A stretch of DNA of 64,000 nt, from the NCBI GenBank assembly GCA_004102785.1, contig SCEJ01000003.1, positions 84,267-148,266 on the forward strand. The letters run 5' to 3'. This stretch comes from Muribaculaceae bacterium Isolate-013 (NCI). Lineage in GTDB: Bacteria; Bacteroidota; Bacteroidia; Bacteroidales; Muribaculaceae. Shown here one piece after another: positions 9,143 through 17,946 of this stretch. A program made the position numbers and the translations under genes. Under the pieces are notes generated by a model. It had not been told where the DNA came from, did not search any database, and worked only from the letters and a program-made list of their open reading frames with translations. The first letter of the stretch is position 1. Every line of letters begins with the position of its first letter.

Positions 9143-9168
9143 ATTAATGTGTTATATAACACATTAAT
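9143..9168. promoter_or_regulatory. 26-bp perfect AT-rich palindrome, candidate operator
   Basis: The sequence centred on TGTTATATAACA is perfectly self-complementary over 26 bases. It lies in the 150-bp gap between the bat operon end (9219) and the small HTH gene start (9068). A dimeric regulator site is the simplest reading; a bidirectional terminator is less likely because there is little GC. Confidence 0.55.
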
Positions 9169-9218
9169 TCGGTGAATATCGCTAACAATGCCAAATTCAA
9201 AGGATTACCCTTCGGTCA

Positions 9219-10016
9219 TCAGATTTTCTCAATTTCGTCGGCCTTGATCCAGGCACGCTCACGGGCTCCGACTCTGACTTCATACCATTTGCCTTCGACT
9301 GATGTTGAAATCGAATCGACAATCATAACCTTTGTTCCCTCGTGCAGGAGAAAAGCCTGCTCCGACTGCGAACGGGCCACACGCGGCGTAGTGGCCAGTT
9401 GGGCCGCCGGCGGGAGTATGATACCGTAATCCGACGATGTAACGCGGTTGGCAGCCGCAAACGATATAATTATGGCAATAAACGTGGTGACAAATACTAT
9501 GATTCCGCCAAAAAAGCTGATTTTTCTTAAAACCACTGCATTGGCAAAAAGATATACCGCAATGCAGCCGATAAAGACTGCAAACAGCACAACTGCGATG
9601 ACCGCCCAGGTATCGGCCTTGAATGCGCTTACCGCGCGGTCGCTTAGCCGTGTCATTATCGAGCCGTCGTCAAACTGTTTGTCGGCAAGTTTTCCCTGTA
9701 CGAATTCAAGATTCGCACGTGCGTCTTCATCGGTGGGGTCAAGTTTCAGCGCGCGCTCATAGTTCACCACGGCCATTCCGAGATTTCCCTGACGATAGTA
9801 TGCGTTGCCGATATTATAGTAGAGGCTCGGCGACGTTCCATGCTTTTCAAGAGCGGATATATATAACTGTTCTGCCAGGACAAAATTATCGGCTTCATAA
9901 GCCGAATCGCCCCTCTCAGTGAGAGACAGCGCGGCGGCAAAACCTCTGGCGGGGCTGAATACGACAAGTGTCAGAAGGAGCAGTCCCAATATGCGGTTGA
10001 TTCTTTTCATTTCCAT
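9219..10016 (-). CDS. batE: BatE, TPR and SH3-like membrane protein of the aerotolerance operon
   Basis: The 265-residue protein has a signal segment (GLLLLTLVVFSPARGFAAA), two to three TPR units (GDSAYEADNFVLAEQLYISALE, SLYYNIGNAYYRQGNLGMAVVNYERALKLDP) and two membrane segments near residues 140-190. A C-terminal SH3-like region follows (LLHEGTKVMIVDSISTSVEGKWYEVRVG). It is the last gene of the bat cluster, 12 bases after batD. BatE is part of a cell-envelope system first linked to aerotolerance in Bacteroides fragilis; its molecular role is unsettled. An alternative start two codons downstream (10010) gives the more usual MKRINR N terminus. Confidence 0.82.
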   Translation of the reverse strand: MEMKRINRILGLLLLTLVVFSPARGFAAALSLTERGDSAYEADNFVLAEQLYISALEKHGTSPSLYYNIGNAYYRQGNLGMAVVNYERALKLDPTDEDARANLEFVQGKLADKQFDDGSIMTRLSDRAVSAFKADTWAVIAVVLFAVFIGCIAVYLFANAVVLRKISFFGGIIVFVTTFIAIIISFAAANRVTSSDYGIILPPAAQLATTPRVARSQSEQAFLLHEGTKVMIVDSISTSVEGKWYEVRVGARERAWIKADEIEKI

Positions 10017-10028
10017 TCGTATCTGAGG

Positions 10029-11876
10029 TTATTTACGGAGGAGCCTGGCGCGGTCAAGCTCGGTAACGGCTTTTTCAGCCTGTTCATAGCTCTGATGTAT
10101 TGTGGAAGCCTCGGATGCGCCGGGTGTATAGCGGGCCATCTCGCAGTTGTCAAGCACTCCGATTACGTTTTCGACAAGTTCGGGGGCAACTCCTCTTTCA
10201 GAAAGATTGGCCACAATGTTCTCCCGGTTGAGCTGCGACACGGGGATAGTGAGTTTGTCACTCAGATACCCCCACATAGCCCGGAGCAGTTCGGCATAGA
10301 ATTCCTCGCTTTTGCCTTCATTCATGAAGCGACGCGCAAGTTTCAGACGTTTTTGTGCAGTTTTTCCGGCTTTTGCATTTCTGCGCCCGGCCACATCGGC
10401 CAGCATGGCGTTGCGTCGCGAGGCAAAAACTACGGCTCCGGCCAGCAATACAATCAGCAGTCCGTACACACTCCAGTACCACCATATACGCACCGCCGGA
10501 ATGTTATCCTTGCTCATATCGCTTACACCTTTGCGGATGTGGAGAATATCGGTGTTCTTCACCTTTATGTCGGTCTGCTCGGAGACGGATGCGCCTGCAC
10601 CTTTCTCAACCTTAACGTTATAGGCCGACGTGTTGAGTGTGACATATTTGCGCGCTGTGGGATCAAAGTAGACAAACGGCATAGCCGGTATTTTGAACGT
10701 TCCCACGCTCTGCGGCACAAATGTGTATTCTATTGATGTGGTGCCCGAGACATTGGAGCCGCTTACACGGGCCCTGGAGTCGGTCTTGGGGGTGTACTGC
10801 TCGAATTCCGAGGGGAGTTCCGGTTTCGGCGCCTCGATATATTTGATATTGCCCGTACCCGTGATTATATATGTCAGCGCCGCGGCCTCGCCGGTGCGCA
10901 GTTCCTCGGGGGCGAGCTGGCTCTCAATCTGGAATTTTCCGACAGCATTCGTGAAGCCGGCCGGACGCGGTTCAGGCAGCGGAGTGATTGTCACGGTAGA
11001 GGTGTAGGGAGGGAGCACCACTTTCTTCTCTACCGGACGGGCGGTATAATACCATCCGCTTGAGACCCGCTCTATCTGCTGCACAGTAAGGTCATATTTG
11101 CCGGAACTGATAGTGAGCTTACCTGATTTCTGCGGGAAAATGATGCATTTCTTAAGAACGGCCGTAAGGTAGTTCTGGCCGTTATACTGCTCTACGTTGT
11201 TGAGCTGTCCCTGCACGTCGACTTCATCAATAAGGAATCCGTCAAAAGTGGGCGGTGCGGCAGCCATGAACGATACGATGCTCTGATATTTTGTATAGAG
11301 TTTAATCGTGCACTCAACGGCTTCCTGCTCATATACATGCTGCTTGTTGAGTATGATTCTTACGAAAATATCATCCTTGCCAATCTTTTTGTCGGAGGTC
11401 TGAGTGGAAAGGTCGTCAACAAACACGTGGTCGGGAGCGGCGTCATATCCGCCCCACCCCTGCCGGGCAGCCTGTGACTGCGCCGTGCCTTTGTCGGCAG
11501 GAAGCACAGTAAACTGAGTGGCCTTGGTCGACAGTTTCTTGCCGTCGACAGCGAGCGACACTGCCGGGATGGTATATGTGCCCTCTTTTTCGGCCCGGTA
11601 AACAAAAGTATACTCCACCGAGGTGCTTGAAGAGGACTGTCCGTTGATCATCTGGAAACTCTGCATGGTGCTTCTCCCCGGCGTAGGCGAAAGGAGCTTG
11701 CAGCCAAAGATGGATGGAGCCTGTGGCGCACCCGATTCTCCATTGACGACCTTAAATTTGACCATGAACTTATTGCCGGCAATCACGTTGCGCGGCGGGA
11801 TTACCTGGAACGCAGCCTGGCACCATGCCGGCAGACAGACCGCTAACAGTAATATTACTAATAAAATCTTTTTCAT
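10029..11876 (-). CDS. batD: BatD, oxygen-tolerance membrane protein
   Basis: The 615-residue protein starts MKKILLVILLLAVCLPAWCQAAFQV. An in-frame GTG at 11897 exists but lacks a signal-peptide start. The extracytoplasmic part consists of repeated immunoglobulin-like beta domains (FMVKFKVVNGESGAPQAPS; VEYTFVYRAEKEGTYTIPAVSLAVDGKKL; a second copy IEYTFVPQSVGTFKIPAMPFVYFD). A transmembrane helix near residue 470 (WSVYGLLIVLLAGAVVFASRR) and a helical cytoplasmic tail follow. This is the BatD domain order. It probably assembles with BatA, BatB and BatC at the inner membrane. It lies between batC and batE on the same strand. Confidence 0.85.
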   Translation of the reverse strand: MKKILLVILLLAVCLPAWCQAAFQVIPPRNVIAGNKFMVKFKVVNGESGAPQAPSIFGCKLLSPTPGRSTMQSFQMINGQSSSSTSVEYTFVYRAEKEGTYTIPAVSLAVDGKKLSTKATQFTVLPADKGTAQSQAARQGWGGYDAAPDHVFVDDLSTQTSDKKIGKDDIFVRIILNKQHVYEQEAVECTIKLYTKYQSIVSFMAAAPPTFDGFLIDEVDVQGQLNNVEQYNGQNYLTAVLKKCIIFPQKSGKLTISSGKYDLTVQQIERVSSGWYYTARPVEKKVVLPPYTSTVTITPLPEPRPAGFTNAVGKFQIESQLAPEELRTGEAAALTYIITGTGNIKYIEAPKPELPSEFEQYTPKTDSRARVSGSNVSGTTSIEYTFVPQSVGTFKIPAMPFVYFDPTARKYVTLNTSAYNVKVEKGAGASVSEQTDIKVKNTDILHIRKGVSDMSKDNIPAVRIWWYWSVYGLLIVLLAGAVVFASRRNAMLADVAGRRNAKAGKTAQKRLKLARRFMNEGKSEEFYAELLRAMWGYLSDKLTIPVSQLNRENIVANLSERGVAPELVENVIGVLDNCEMARYTPGASEASTIHQSYEQAEKAVTELDRARLLRK

Positions 11877-11958
11877 CCGAAACTGATTTCTTTCCACTCT
11901 TCTCTCAAAAACTCTAATCCCGGCAGGTGTTGCCGGATAGCAACGCAGTCAGAGGGCC

Positions 11959-12780
11959 TTACCAGGGCTTTTCAGGCTGGCGTCGGGATGCCTGACCTGC
12001 TTTCCCCTGCTTCATATTCTCGAGCTTCTGGCGGGTGGCATTCTCCTTATCCTCCATAGCTTTCAGAATCTGCTGGGCATTGGCATCGCTGAGACCGCCA
12101 TTCTGCTGCTGGGGCTGCTCCTTTTTGTCTTTATTCTGGTTAGCCTCGTTTTGCTGCTGATTCTGGTTCTGCTGGTCCTGCTGCTTTTGATCATCCTTGT
12201 TCTGCTGCTGATTCTGTTGTTGCTGCTGGTCCTGGTTCTTGTCGTCGTCCTTATTCTGCTGATTCTGATTCTGCTGCTGTTGCTGCAGTTTAAGCTGAGC
12301 CAGGCGCAGATTCTCTCTAGCGGCATCATCAGCCGGATTTCGGCGCAGAGCATTCTTGTAATGCTCGACAGCCGAGGAATAGTCCTCACCTTTATACGCA
12401 AGATTACCGCGGTCATAAAACGCAGGCTGCGCGATTCCGGGTTCGGCGTCAGCCGAAAGTTCAGCCAGCATCGAGTTCGCCCGCGACATAAGGGAATCGC
12501 CTTTATTTTCAGAATCCTCCCCGCGCTGCTTTATATATGCTGAGGCGAGATTGAACTTCGCCACCTTGTTGTCAGGATTCTCGCCCAAAGCCTTGTTATA
12601 GCTTACCTCGGCTTCGGCATAACGTTTCTGGCGATATAGGTCGGTGCCATTTTTTATGAAGTTGCGCTCTTTCTTTGTCGACACAACTTCAGCCTGCCCA
12701 CGCTCCCCCGAATCCGCGCATGAAGCCGAGATGAGGAGAAGTGAAGCCAGACCTGTTGCTATGTTTATGAGCCTTTTCAT
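11959..12780 (-). CDS. batC: BatC, TPR protein with glutamine-rich tail
   Basis: The 273-residue protein has a lipoprotein-like signal (GLASLLLISASC), TPR units (NGTDLYRQKRYAEAEVSYNKALGENPDNKVAKFNLASAY; YDRGNLAYKGEDYSSAVEHYKNALRRNPADDAARENL) and a long Gln/Asn/Asp/Lys low-complexity tract. It ends in the conserved RRQPEKPW-type terminus of BatC. The low-complexity tract is encoded by CTG/TTG-rich repeats on the plus strand (about 12110-12290). Its start overlaps the batB stop by four bases. A scaffolding role in the Bat complex is inferred from the family. Confidence 0.84.
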   Translation of the reverse strand: MKRLINIATGLASLLLISASCADSGERGQAEVVSTKKERNFIKNGTDLYRQKRYAEAEVSYNKALGENPDNKVAKFNLASAYIKQRGEDSENKGDSLMSRANSMLAELSADAEPGIAQPAFYDRGNLAYKGEDYSSAVEHYKNALRRNPADDAARENLRLAQLKLQQQQQNQNQQNKDDDKNQDQQQQQNQQQNKDDQKQQDQQNQNQQQNEANQNKDKKEQPQQQNGGLSDANAQQILKAMEDKENATRQKLENMKQGKAGQASRRQPEKPW

Positions 12781-13814
12781 TTTTTCCTTGTGAAGAAATT
12801 ATATTTGGTAAGCCAGCGTATCTTGCGGGGCAGAATGAACACATCAAGAACAAGCAGGCCAAAAGCCAGCCAGGCAAACACCGGAAATTGCTCCGCACTC
12901 GCCTTGTAGGTTATATGCCTGAGATCTGATTTCTTTATTTTGTCGAGATTGTCGACAAGTTCGTTCACTGCCTGGCTCCCGGAACCGTGTATATACACGC
13001 CACCGCCGGCAGCCGCAATCTCTTTGGCTTCTTTTTCATTAAGATAAGTAGTGACCGGCGCACCGGAAGCATCCTTGAGGAAGTCGCCGGAATTTTTATG
13101 CAGGGGAATAGGAGCACCCTTGGCCGAACCAACACCTATAACATCGACTTCAATGCCGAGTCCCTTGGCATACTTGGCCATCTCTATGGCATCCCCTTCG
13201 TGGTTCTCGCCGTCGGTTATTACCACAATAGCCTTGTTCACATCACTGTCAGGGGTAAATGAATTGATTGCCATATTTATCGCCGTGCCTATCGAAGTGC
13301 CCTGAGTGCTTACCATATCGGTTGAAATCTCATCGAGATAAATCCTGGCCGAGACAAAATCGGTTGTTATCGGGAGCTGGGTATATGCTTCACCGGCGAA
13401 TACGATAAGCCCTACACGGTCGTTGGAAAGTTTATCGATCATACGGTTAAGTATGAACTTGGCTCTGTCAAGGCGCGATATTCCGCCGGCATCGTCAGTC
13501 GATGAGGCAAGCATTGACCGCGATACGTCAAAGGCAATCATAACTTCGATTCCCCTGGTATTCTCGGTCTCTTCCTTCTCGCCGGCACGCGGGCGCGCGG
13601 CTGCTATAATCAGCATGGCAAGCGCAAGGAGCTCGACTGTGATTTTTACAGCAGGCATGTATTTTGATACAGCCGGCATCAAATCCGAGTAATTGGCAGC
13701 ATCGCCGAACCGTTTCAGCTTCCTCCTCCGTGTCATGCGATTGATTATCCATAATACCAGAATAACCGGAATAAGGATAAGGAGATATAGTAATTTAGGA
13801 TATGCGAAGGTCAT
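12777..13814 (-). CDS. batB: BatB, membrane-anchored von Willebrand factor A protein
   Basis: The 345-residue protein starting MTFAYPKLLYLLILIPVIL has two N-terminal transmembrane helices and a VWA domain with the MIDAS motif DVSRSM (about residue 95). FAGEAYTQLPITTD and VVITDGENHEG follow, and a C-terminal membrane helix (FAWLAFGLLVLDVFIL) closes the protein. The ATG at 13814 is preferred over an upstream TTG. BatB pairs with BatA in the inner membrane. Its stop overlaps the batC start. The adjacent MoxR AAA+ ATPase and DUF58 protein are the usual partners of such VWA proteins. Confidence 0.87.
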   Translation of the reverse strand: MTFAYPKLLYLLILIPVILVLWIINRMTRRRKLKRFGDAANYSDLMPAVSKYMPAVKITVELLALAMLIIAAARPRAGEKEETENTRGIEVMIAFDVSRSMLASSTDDAGGISRLDRAKFILNRMIDKLSNDRVGLIVFAGEAYTQLPITTDFVSARIYLDEISTDMVSTQGTSIGTAINMAINSFTPDSDVNKAIVVITDGENHEGDAIEMAKYAKGLGIEVDVIGVGSAKGAPIPLHKNSGDFLKDASGAPVTTYLNEKEAKEIAAAGGGVYIHGSGSQAVNELVDNLDKIKKSDLRHITYKASAEQFPVFAWLAFGLLVLDVFILPRKIRWLTKYNFFTRKK

Positions 13815-13856
13815 AATTGGCAATCGTTGAAGATTATTCGTTTGAAGTCTGTTACA

Positions 13857-14846
13857 TCAGGGCATCGTGCGCAGCCATGTATTGCGGAGAAGCAGATCCA
13901 GAAGGAGCAGTCCGAGCGCTACCATGGCCCACGGAAAGTATATGTCCTCTGTGTGAGAAAAGTGGCGCACATCAATCTCGGAGGTCTCAAGCCTGTCGAT
14001 TTCGGCAAATATGTCAGCCAGGACTTTATTGCCTGTCGCGCGGAAATACTTGCCTCCGGTGATATCGGAAATCTGCTTCAGTGTGCCTTCGTCAATCACT
14101 ACCGGCTGAGGCACGAACTCCATACGGCCGAACATGTTGATCTGAGGATATGGCGCGGTGCCGTTGGTGCCGATGCCGATTGTATAGACTTTTATCCCCT
14201 CTTTATGGGCTATTTCAGCGGCCATCAGCGGCGACACTATACCTGTGTTGTTGGAGCCGTCGGTCAGCAGGATTATGCTTTTTGACTTTGCCTGGCCGGA
14301 CTTTATGCGGTTGATCGCGGTTGCAAGTCCGTCGCCGATAGCTGTGCCGTCCTCCAGCATCTCGCGGTTCAGCGACTGCACATAGTTCATCAGTGTGGCG
14401 CGGTCAGTGGTCATCGGCACTCCGGTAAATGCCTCTCCGGCAAATACCACCAGTCCCATATTGTCGTTCTCGCGGCCGTTGATGAATCTCGAGGCTATCT
14501 TTTTGGCAGCCTCCAGGCGGTCGGGCTTGAAATCCCGGGCAAGCATTGACGACGATATATCAAGGGCGATAATCATGTCGGTTCCCTCTGTCTTTGATGT
14601 GGACCATGCATCTGAACTCTGCGGACGCGCCAGCACTATTATAATGCAGCCTAAAGCCAGAAGTCGGAGTACAAACAGAAAATACAGTCCATACTGGCGC
14701 AGCGGGCGGCCCGCCTTGGCCATCCACGATACTGTTGACATGCCCATCGACGGGTATGCGTCGCGATGGCGCATTATGTACCATGCAATCAGAGGTATAT
14801 AAAGTAGAAACAGCCAAAGAAGGCCGGGATGAGCCAGTTGCATCAT
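13857..14846 (-). CDS. batA: BatA, membrane-anchored von Willebrand factor A protein
   Basis: The 329-residue protein has N-terminal helices (HPGLLWLFLLYIPLIAWYIM; YGLYFLFVLRLLALGCIIIV) and a VWA domain with MIDAS DISSSM, VVFAGEAFTGVPMTTD and LLTDGSNNTG. A C-terminal helix follows (PWAMVALGLLLLDLLL). It is a paralogue of BatB downstream. Two adjacent ATG codons start the gene, and the first overlaps the preceding gene's stop. Like BatB it is expected to bind a divalent cation through the MIDAS site and to work with the MoxR ATPase. Confidence 0.88.
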   Translation of the reverse strand: MMQLAHPGLLWLFLLYIPLIAWYIMRHRDAYPSMGMSTVSWMAKAGRPLRQYGLYFLFVLRLLALGCIIIVLARPQSSDAWSTSKTEGTDMIIALDISSSMLARDFKPDRLEAAKKIASRFINGRENDNMGLVVFAGEAFTGVPMTTDRATLMNYVQSLNREMLEDGTAIGDGLATAINRIKSGQAKSKSIILLTDGSNNTGIVSPLMAAEIAHKEGIKVYTIGIGTNGTAPYPQINMFGRMEFVPQPVVIDEGTLKQISDITGGKYFRATGNKVLADIFAEIDRLETSEIDVRHFSHTEDIYFPWAMVALGLLLLDLLLRNTWLRTMP

Positions 14847-15856
14847 TTTTCCTCCTTTCTTGTTATCGTCTGACCGGCGGCCGGAGTAGCATTTGTAGAT
14901 TCGCTATCCGCTTCTGCCTCCGGGGCAGGCCTGGTTTCTTCAACAAACTGAAGCGCCTCGTTGAAGGCACGCACATTGTCGTCGGGGAGAGGGCGTACCT
15001 TTGCAAACTTCACAAAATCAGCAATCTGAAGAATATTCCTCATATAGCGGTTGGGCTGACGGGTCGCCTCGTTGCTGGAAAGGACCTTTACTATCTGGGT
15101 AGAAGTCATCTCCATGGCATTTATACCGAACCGCTCCTGGAGATAGTCACGAAGAATATCTATAAGACGCGTATAATATTCCTTCTCCATGCCACGCTCC
15201 CAAAGAGAATCGGTGCGGAGTGCCTCCAGGCGTTTGACGGCAAGTTCGTAGGGCGGCAGACGTTTTTTCTGCGGAAGTATATTCACTGCCACCTTGCGTG
15301 TCATGATAAGGTATGCACATACACCGGCGGCAATTATCAGTACCGCGGCAAGAATCCAGCCCCAGTAGTCAGTAATCCAGTCAGGCAGAAAATCATACCA
15401 CTTGCTCTGAAACTCAAGCGGCTCTGCTATGGGATGAATATCATTAAGGTGGCTCACATCAACCGGATTGACCTTGATGGTCAACGAATTTGACTTTAGT
15501 GTATCGTTGCCTGAAACAAGACAGAACGGAGGCAACACGTACACTCCGGAGTCAAACGACTGGATTACAAGCGCACGTTTGATTTCACGCAGACCGTTGC
15601 CGAGATCGGTTGTGTCTCCGGCAACCCAGTCGACCGGTTCTACCTCTTTTGGAAACGCATTCTCATCGATTACCAGCCGGCTCTCGCCAGATTTTTTTTC
15701 CACAATGTCAAGGCGCACGGCTGTAACGTTGCCCATCGTAATCTGCGACGAGTCAAGCGCGGCTTTTATCGACTGGGCATTCCCCTCTGAAACAGAAAGG
15801 GTCAGCCCCGCAGCCAACAACAATGACGTAATATGTGATTTGGAAGGAAATTTCAT
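14843..15856 (-). CDS. Bat-operon membrane protein with periplasmic N-domain, hypothetical
   Basis: The 337-residue protein has a signal peptide (ITSLLLAAGLTLSVSEGNAQ), a beta-rich periplasmic domain of about 150 residues (LDIVEKKSGESRLVIDENAFPKEVEP; FDSGVYVLPPFCLVSGNDTLKSNSLTIKV) and one transmembrane helix (WGWILAAVLIIAAGVCAYLIMT). A cytoplasmic helical segment with ELAVKRLEALRTDSLWERGMEKEYYTRLIDILRDYL resembles DUF4381-type and BatD tails. A protein of this kind regularly lies between the DUF58 gene and batA in Bacteroidales. It probably links the MoxR/DUF58 pair to the membrane VWA proteins. Function not established. Confidence 0.7.
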   Translation of the reverse strand: MKFPSKSHITSLLLAAGLTLSVSEGNAQSIKAALDSSQITMGNVTAVRLDIVEKKSGESRLVIDENAFPKEVEPVDWVAGDTTDLGNGLREIKRALVIQSFDSGVYVLPPFCLVSGNDTLKSNSLTIKVNPVDVSHLNDIHPIAEPLEFQSKWYDFLPDWITDYWGWILAAVLIIAAGVCAYLIMTRKVAVNILPQKKRLPPYELAVKRLEALRTDSLWERGMEKEYYTRLIDILRDYLQERFGINAMEMTSTQIVKVLSSNEATRQPNRYMRNILQIADFVKFAKVRPLPDDNVRAFNEALQFVEETRPAPEAEADSESTNATPAAGQTITRKEEK

Positions 15857-15896
15857 GGAAATTGTTATATAAAATCCCTGGAATTGCGCCGCAGAC

Positions 15897-16766
15897 TTAC
15901 AGGCGTTTATGGAAGAGCCCCATCAGAGCCGCCACATAGTCTTCATCGGTCGCTACCGAACAACTGTTTACACGGCAACGCTTCAGAGTGTCCGACATCA
16001 CCTGCTGGCGTCCGTACCACCATCGCGAATAGCTGTCGCGCAACTTCTTTGAGGAGGTGTCAATCCACCGCGATGCTCCTGTTTCAAGGTCGGCTATGCG
16101 TATCAGCCCTACATTGACCATTACGGAATCACGTTTGTCATAAACCTGTATTCCATATACGTCATGCTTGTTAGTGGCTATCGAAAGAGCCTTGTAATAA
16201 TCCCGGTCATCAATGAAGTCGGAAATCAGGAAAGTAGTGCACCTTTTTTTCAGAGCATCTGTGAAATAGCGCAGAGCCATGCCGATATCGGTGCCTTTGC
16301 TTTCCGGACTGAAGTCAAGCAACTCCCGGATGATAAAAAGGATATGTTTGCGCCCTTTTTTCGGAGGAATGAATTTCTCGATTTTATCAGAGAAGAAAAT
16401 CACACCGATTTTATCATTGTTCTGAATTGCCGAGAAAGCCAGGGTGGCGGCAATCTCGGCAATCATCTCCCGTTTCGGCTCTCCGACAGCACCGAAAAGG
16501 CGCGAACCGCTCACGTCGACAAGCAGCATCACCGTGAGCTCGCGTTCTTCCTCATACACCTTTATATAAGGATGATTGTGGCGCGCGGTGACATTCCAGT
16601 CGATATCGCGGATGTCATCGCCATACTGATACTCGCGGACTTCCGAAAAAATCATACCCCTCCCCTTGAATGCCGAATGGTATTCACCAGCGAATATGTT
16701 CTGAGAAAGTCCGCGGGTCTTGATTTCAATCTTACGTACTTTTTTCAGCAGTTCATTTGCATCCAT
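15897..16766 (-). CDS. DUF58 family protein of the bat operon
   Basis: The 289-residue protein carries the DUF58 signature near residue 45-75 (GEYHSAFKGRGMIFSEVREYQYGDDIRDIDWNVTARHNHPYIKVYEEERE), followed by a VWA-like segment (VMLLVDVSGSRLFG, VIFFSDKIEKFIPPKKG). It has no signal peptide or membrane segment. DUF58 proteins almost always neighbour MoxR ATPases and VWA proteins. It lies 35 bases downstream of the MoxR gene. It presumably couples MoxR to the membrane BatA/BatB pair. Confidence 0.86.
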   Translation of the reverse strand: MDANELLKKVRKIEIKTRGLSQNIFAGEYHSAFKGRGMIFSEVREYQYGDDIRDIDWNVTARHNHPYIKVYEEERELTVMLLVDVSGSRLFGAVGEPKREMIAEIAATLAFSAIQNNDKIGVIFFSDKIEKFIPPKKGRKHILFIIRELLDFSPESKGTDIGMALRYFTDALKKRCTTFLISDFIDDRDYYKALSIATNKHDVYGIQVYDKRDSVMVNVGLIRIADLETGASRWIDTSSKKLRDSYSRWWYGRQQVMSDTLKRCRVNSCSVATDEDYVAALMGLFHKRL

Positions 16767-16800
16767 ATGGATTTCCTGGGGTTTAGTCTGACAATCTTAC

Positions 16801-17796
16801 TTAAGGCACTATTACCTTGTCGAGAATCTCGGAGATGATTTCATCGGCGCTGATGTTGTTTGCCTCTGCCTCATATGTGAGACCGATACGGTGCCGGAGC
16901 ACATCGTGACACACAGCACGCACATCCTCAGGAATCACATATCCGCGCTGACGCAGGAATGCGTAGGCTTTTGCCGCACGGGCCAGCGATATTGACGCAC
17001 GAGGCGATGCTCCGAACGATATGATGCTCTGGAGATCGGCAAGGCCGTATTCGGCTGGGAATCGTGTAGCGAATACGATGTCAACGATATAGCGTTCGAT
17101 TTTCTCGTCAATATATATTTTCTCAACCACACGCTGGGCGTCAAGAATCTCCTCGGGGCGGAGAAGCGGGCGTATCTCACGGCGTGTGCTGCTGAGGTTC
17201 TGGCGTATGATAAGTTTCTCCTCATCCCGTGTAGGATAGCCGATAACCACTTTCAGAAGGAAACGGTCGACCTGTGCCTCGGGAAGCGGATATGTGCCTT
17301 CCTGCTCGATGGGGTTCTGAGTGGCCATTACCAGGAACGGGTTGTCGAGGGGGAATGTATGGTCGCCGATTGTGACCTGGCGCTCCTGCATGGCTTCCAG
17401 AAGGGCCGACTGCACCTTGGCCGGGGCACGGTTTATCTCGTCCGCCAGCACAAAGTTGGCGAAAATAGGGCCTTTCTTTACCTGGAACTGCTCGGACTTA
17501 ACCGAATATACCATAGTACCGAGCACATCGGCCGGAAGGAGGTCGGGAGTAAACTGTATGCGGCTGTATCTGGCGTCGATAATCTGCGCGAGTGTCTTGA
17601 TGGCAAGTGTCTTGGCAAGGCCGGGAACACCCTCGAGAAGTACGTGGCCGTTGGAAAGCAACGCAATCAGAAGCGATTCAACAAGATGCTTCTGCCCTAC
17701 TATGGCCTGGTCCATACCTTGTGTTACAAGATTCACAAAGTTGCTCTTGCTGGCTACAAGATCGTTAAGTTCTCTGATATTTACCGAGTCACTCAT
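16801..17796 (-). CDS. MoxR-family AAA+ ATPase
   Basis: The 331-residue AAA+ protein has Walker A GVPGLAKT (about residue 56), Walker B FVLADEINRAPAKVQSALLEAM, the sensor-1 region LVMATQNPIEQEGTYPLPEAQVDRF and the DUF-like lid domain. It is full length for MoxR (RavA-related) proteins. These are thought to remodel or activate partner VWA-domain proteins. It is the first gene of the bat operon, with a TACTTTTG promoter element upstream (17858-17865), and is followed by DUF58. Confidence 0.92.
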   Translation of the reverse strand: MSDSVNIRELNDLVASKSNFVNLVTQGMDQAIVGQKHLVESLLIALLSNGHVLLEGVPGLAKTLAIKTLAQIIDARYSRIQFTPDLLPADVLGTMVYSVKSEQFQVKKGPIFANFVLADEINRAPAKVQSALLEAMQERQVTIGDHTFPLDNPFLVMATQNPIEQEGTYPLPEAQVDRFLLKVVIGYPTRDEEKLIIRQNLSSTRREIRPLLRPEEILDAQRVVEKIYIDEKIERYIVDIVFATRFPAEYGLADLQSIISFGASPRASISLARAAKAYAFLRQRGYVIPEDVRAVCHDVLRHRIGLTYEAEANNISADEIISEILDKVIVP

Positions 17797-17857
17797 AATG
17801 AAGTTATTATATGCTGATATTTCTTATATTGGCTTTCTCGAACGGAGAAATGTACTG

Positions 17858-17865
17858 CAAAAGTA
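17858..17865 (-). promoter_or_regulatory. -7 promoter element of the bat operon
   Basis: Minus-strand TACTTTTG matches TAnnTTTG and lies 61 bases upstream of the MoxR ATG. The -33 partner is not clear. Confidence 0.5.
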
Positions 17866-17946
17866 AAAATTTCCCTACGCCAAATGTGAAAATCAAATGT
17901 TAATTTTAACTATCAATCCTAAACCTCTATTAATTATTATGGATTT

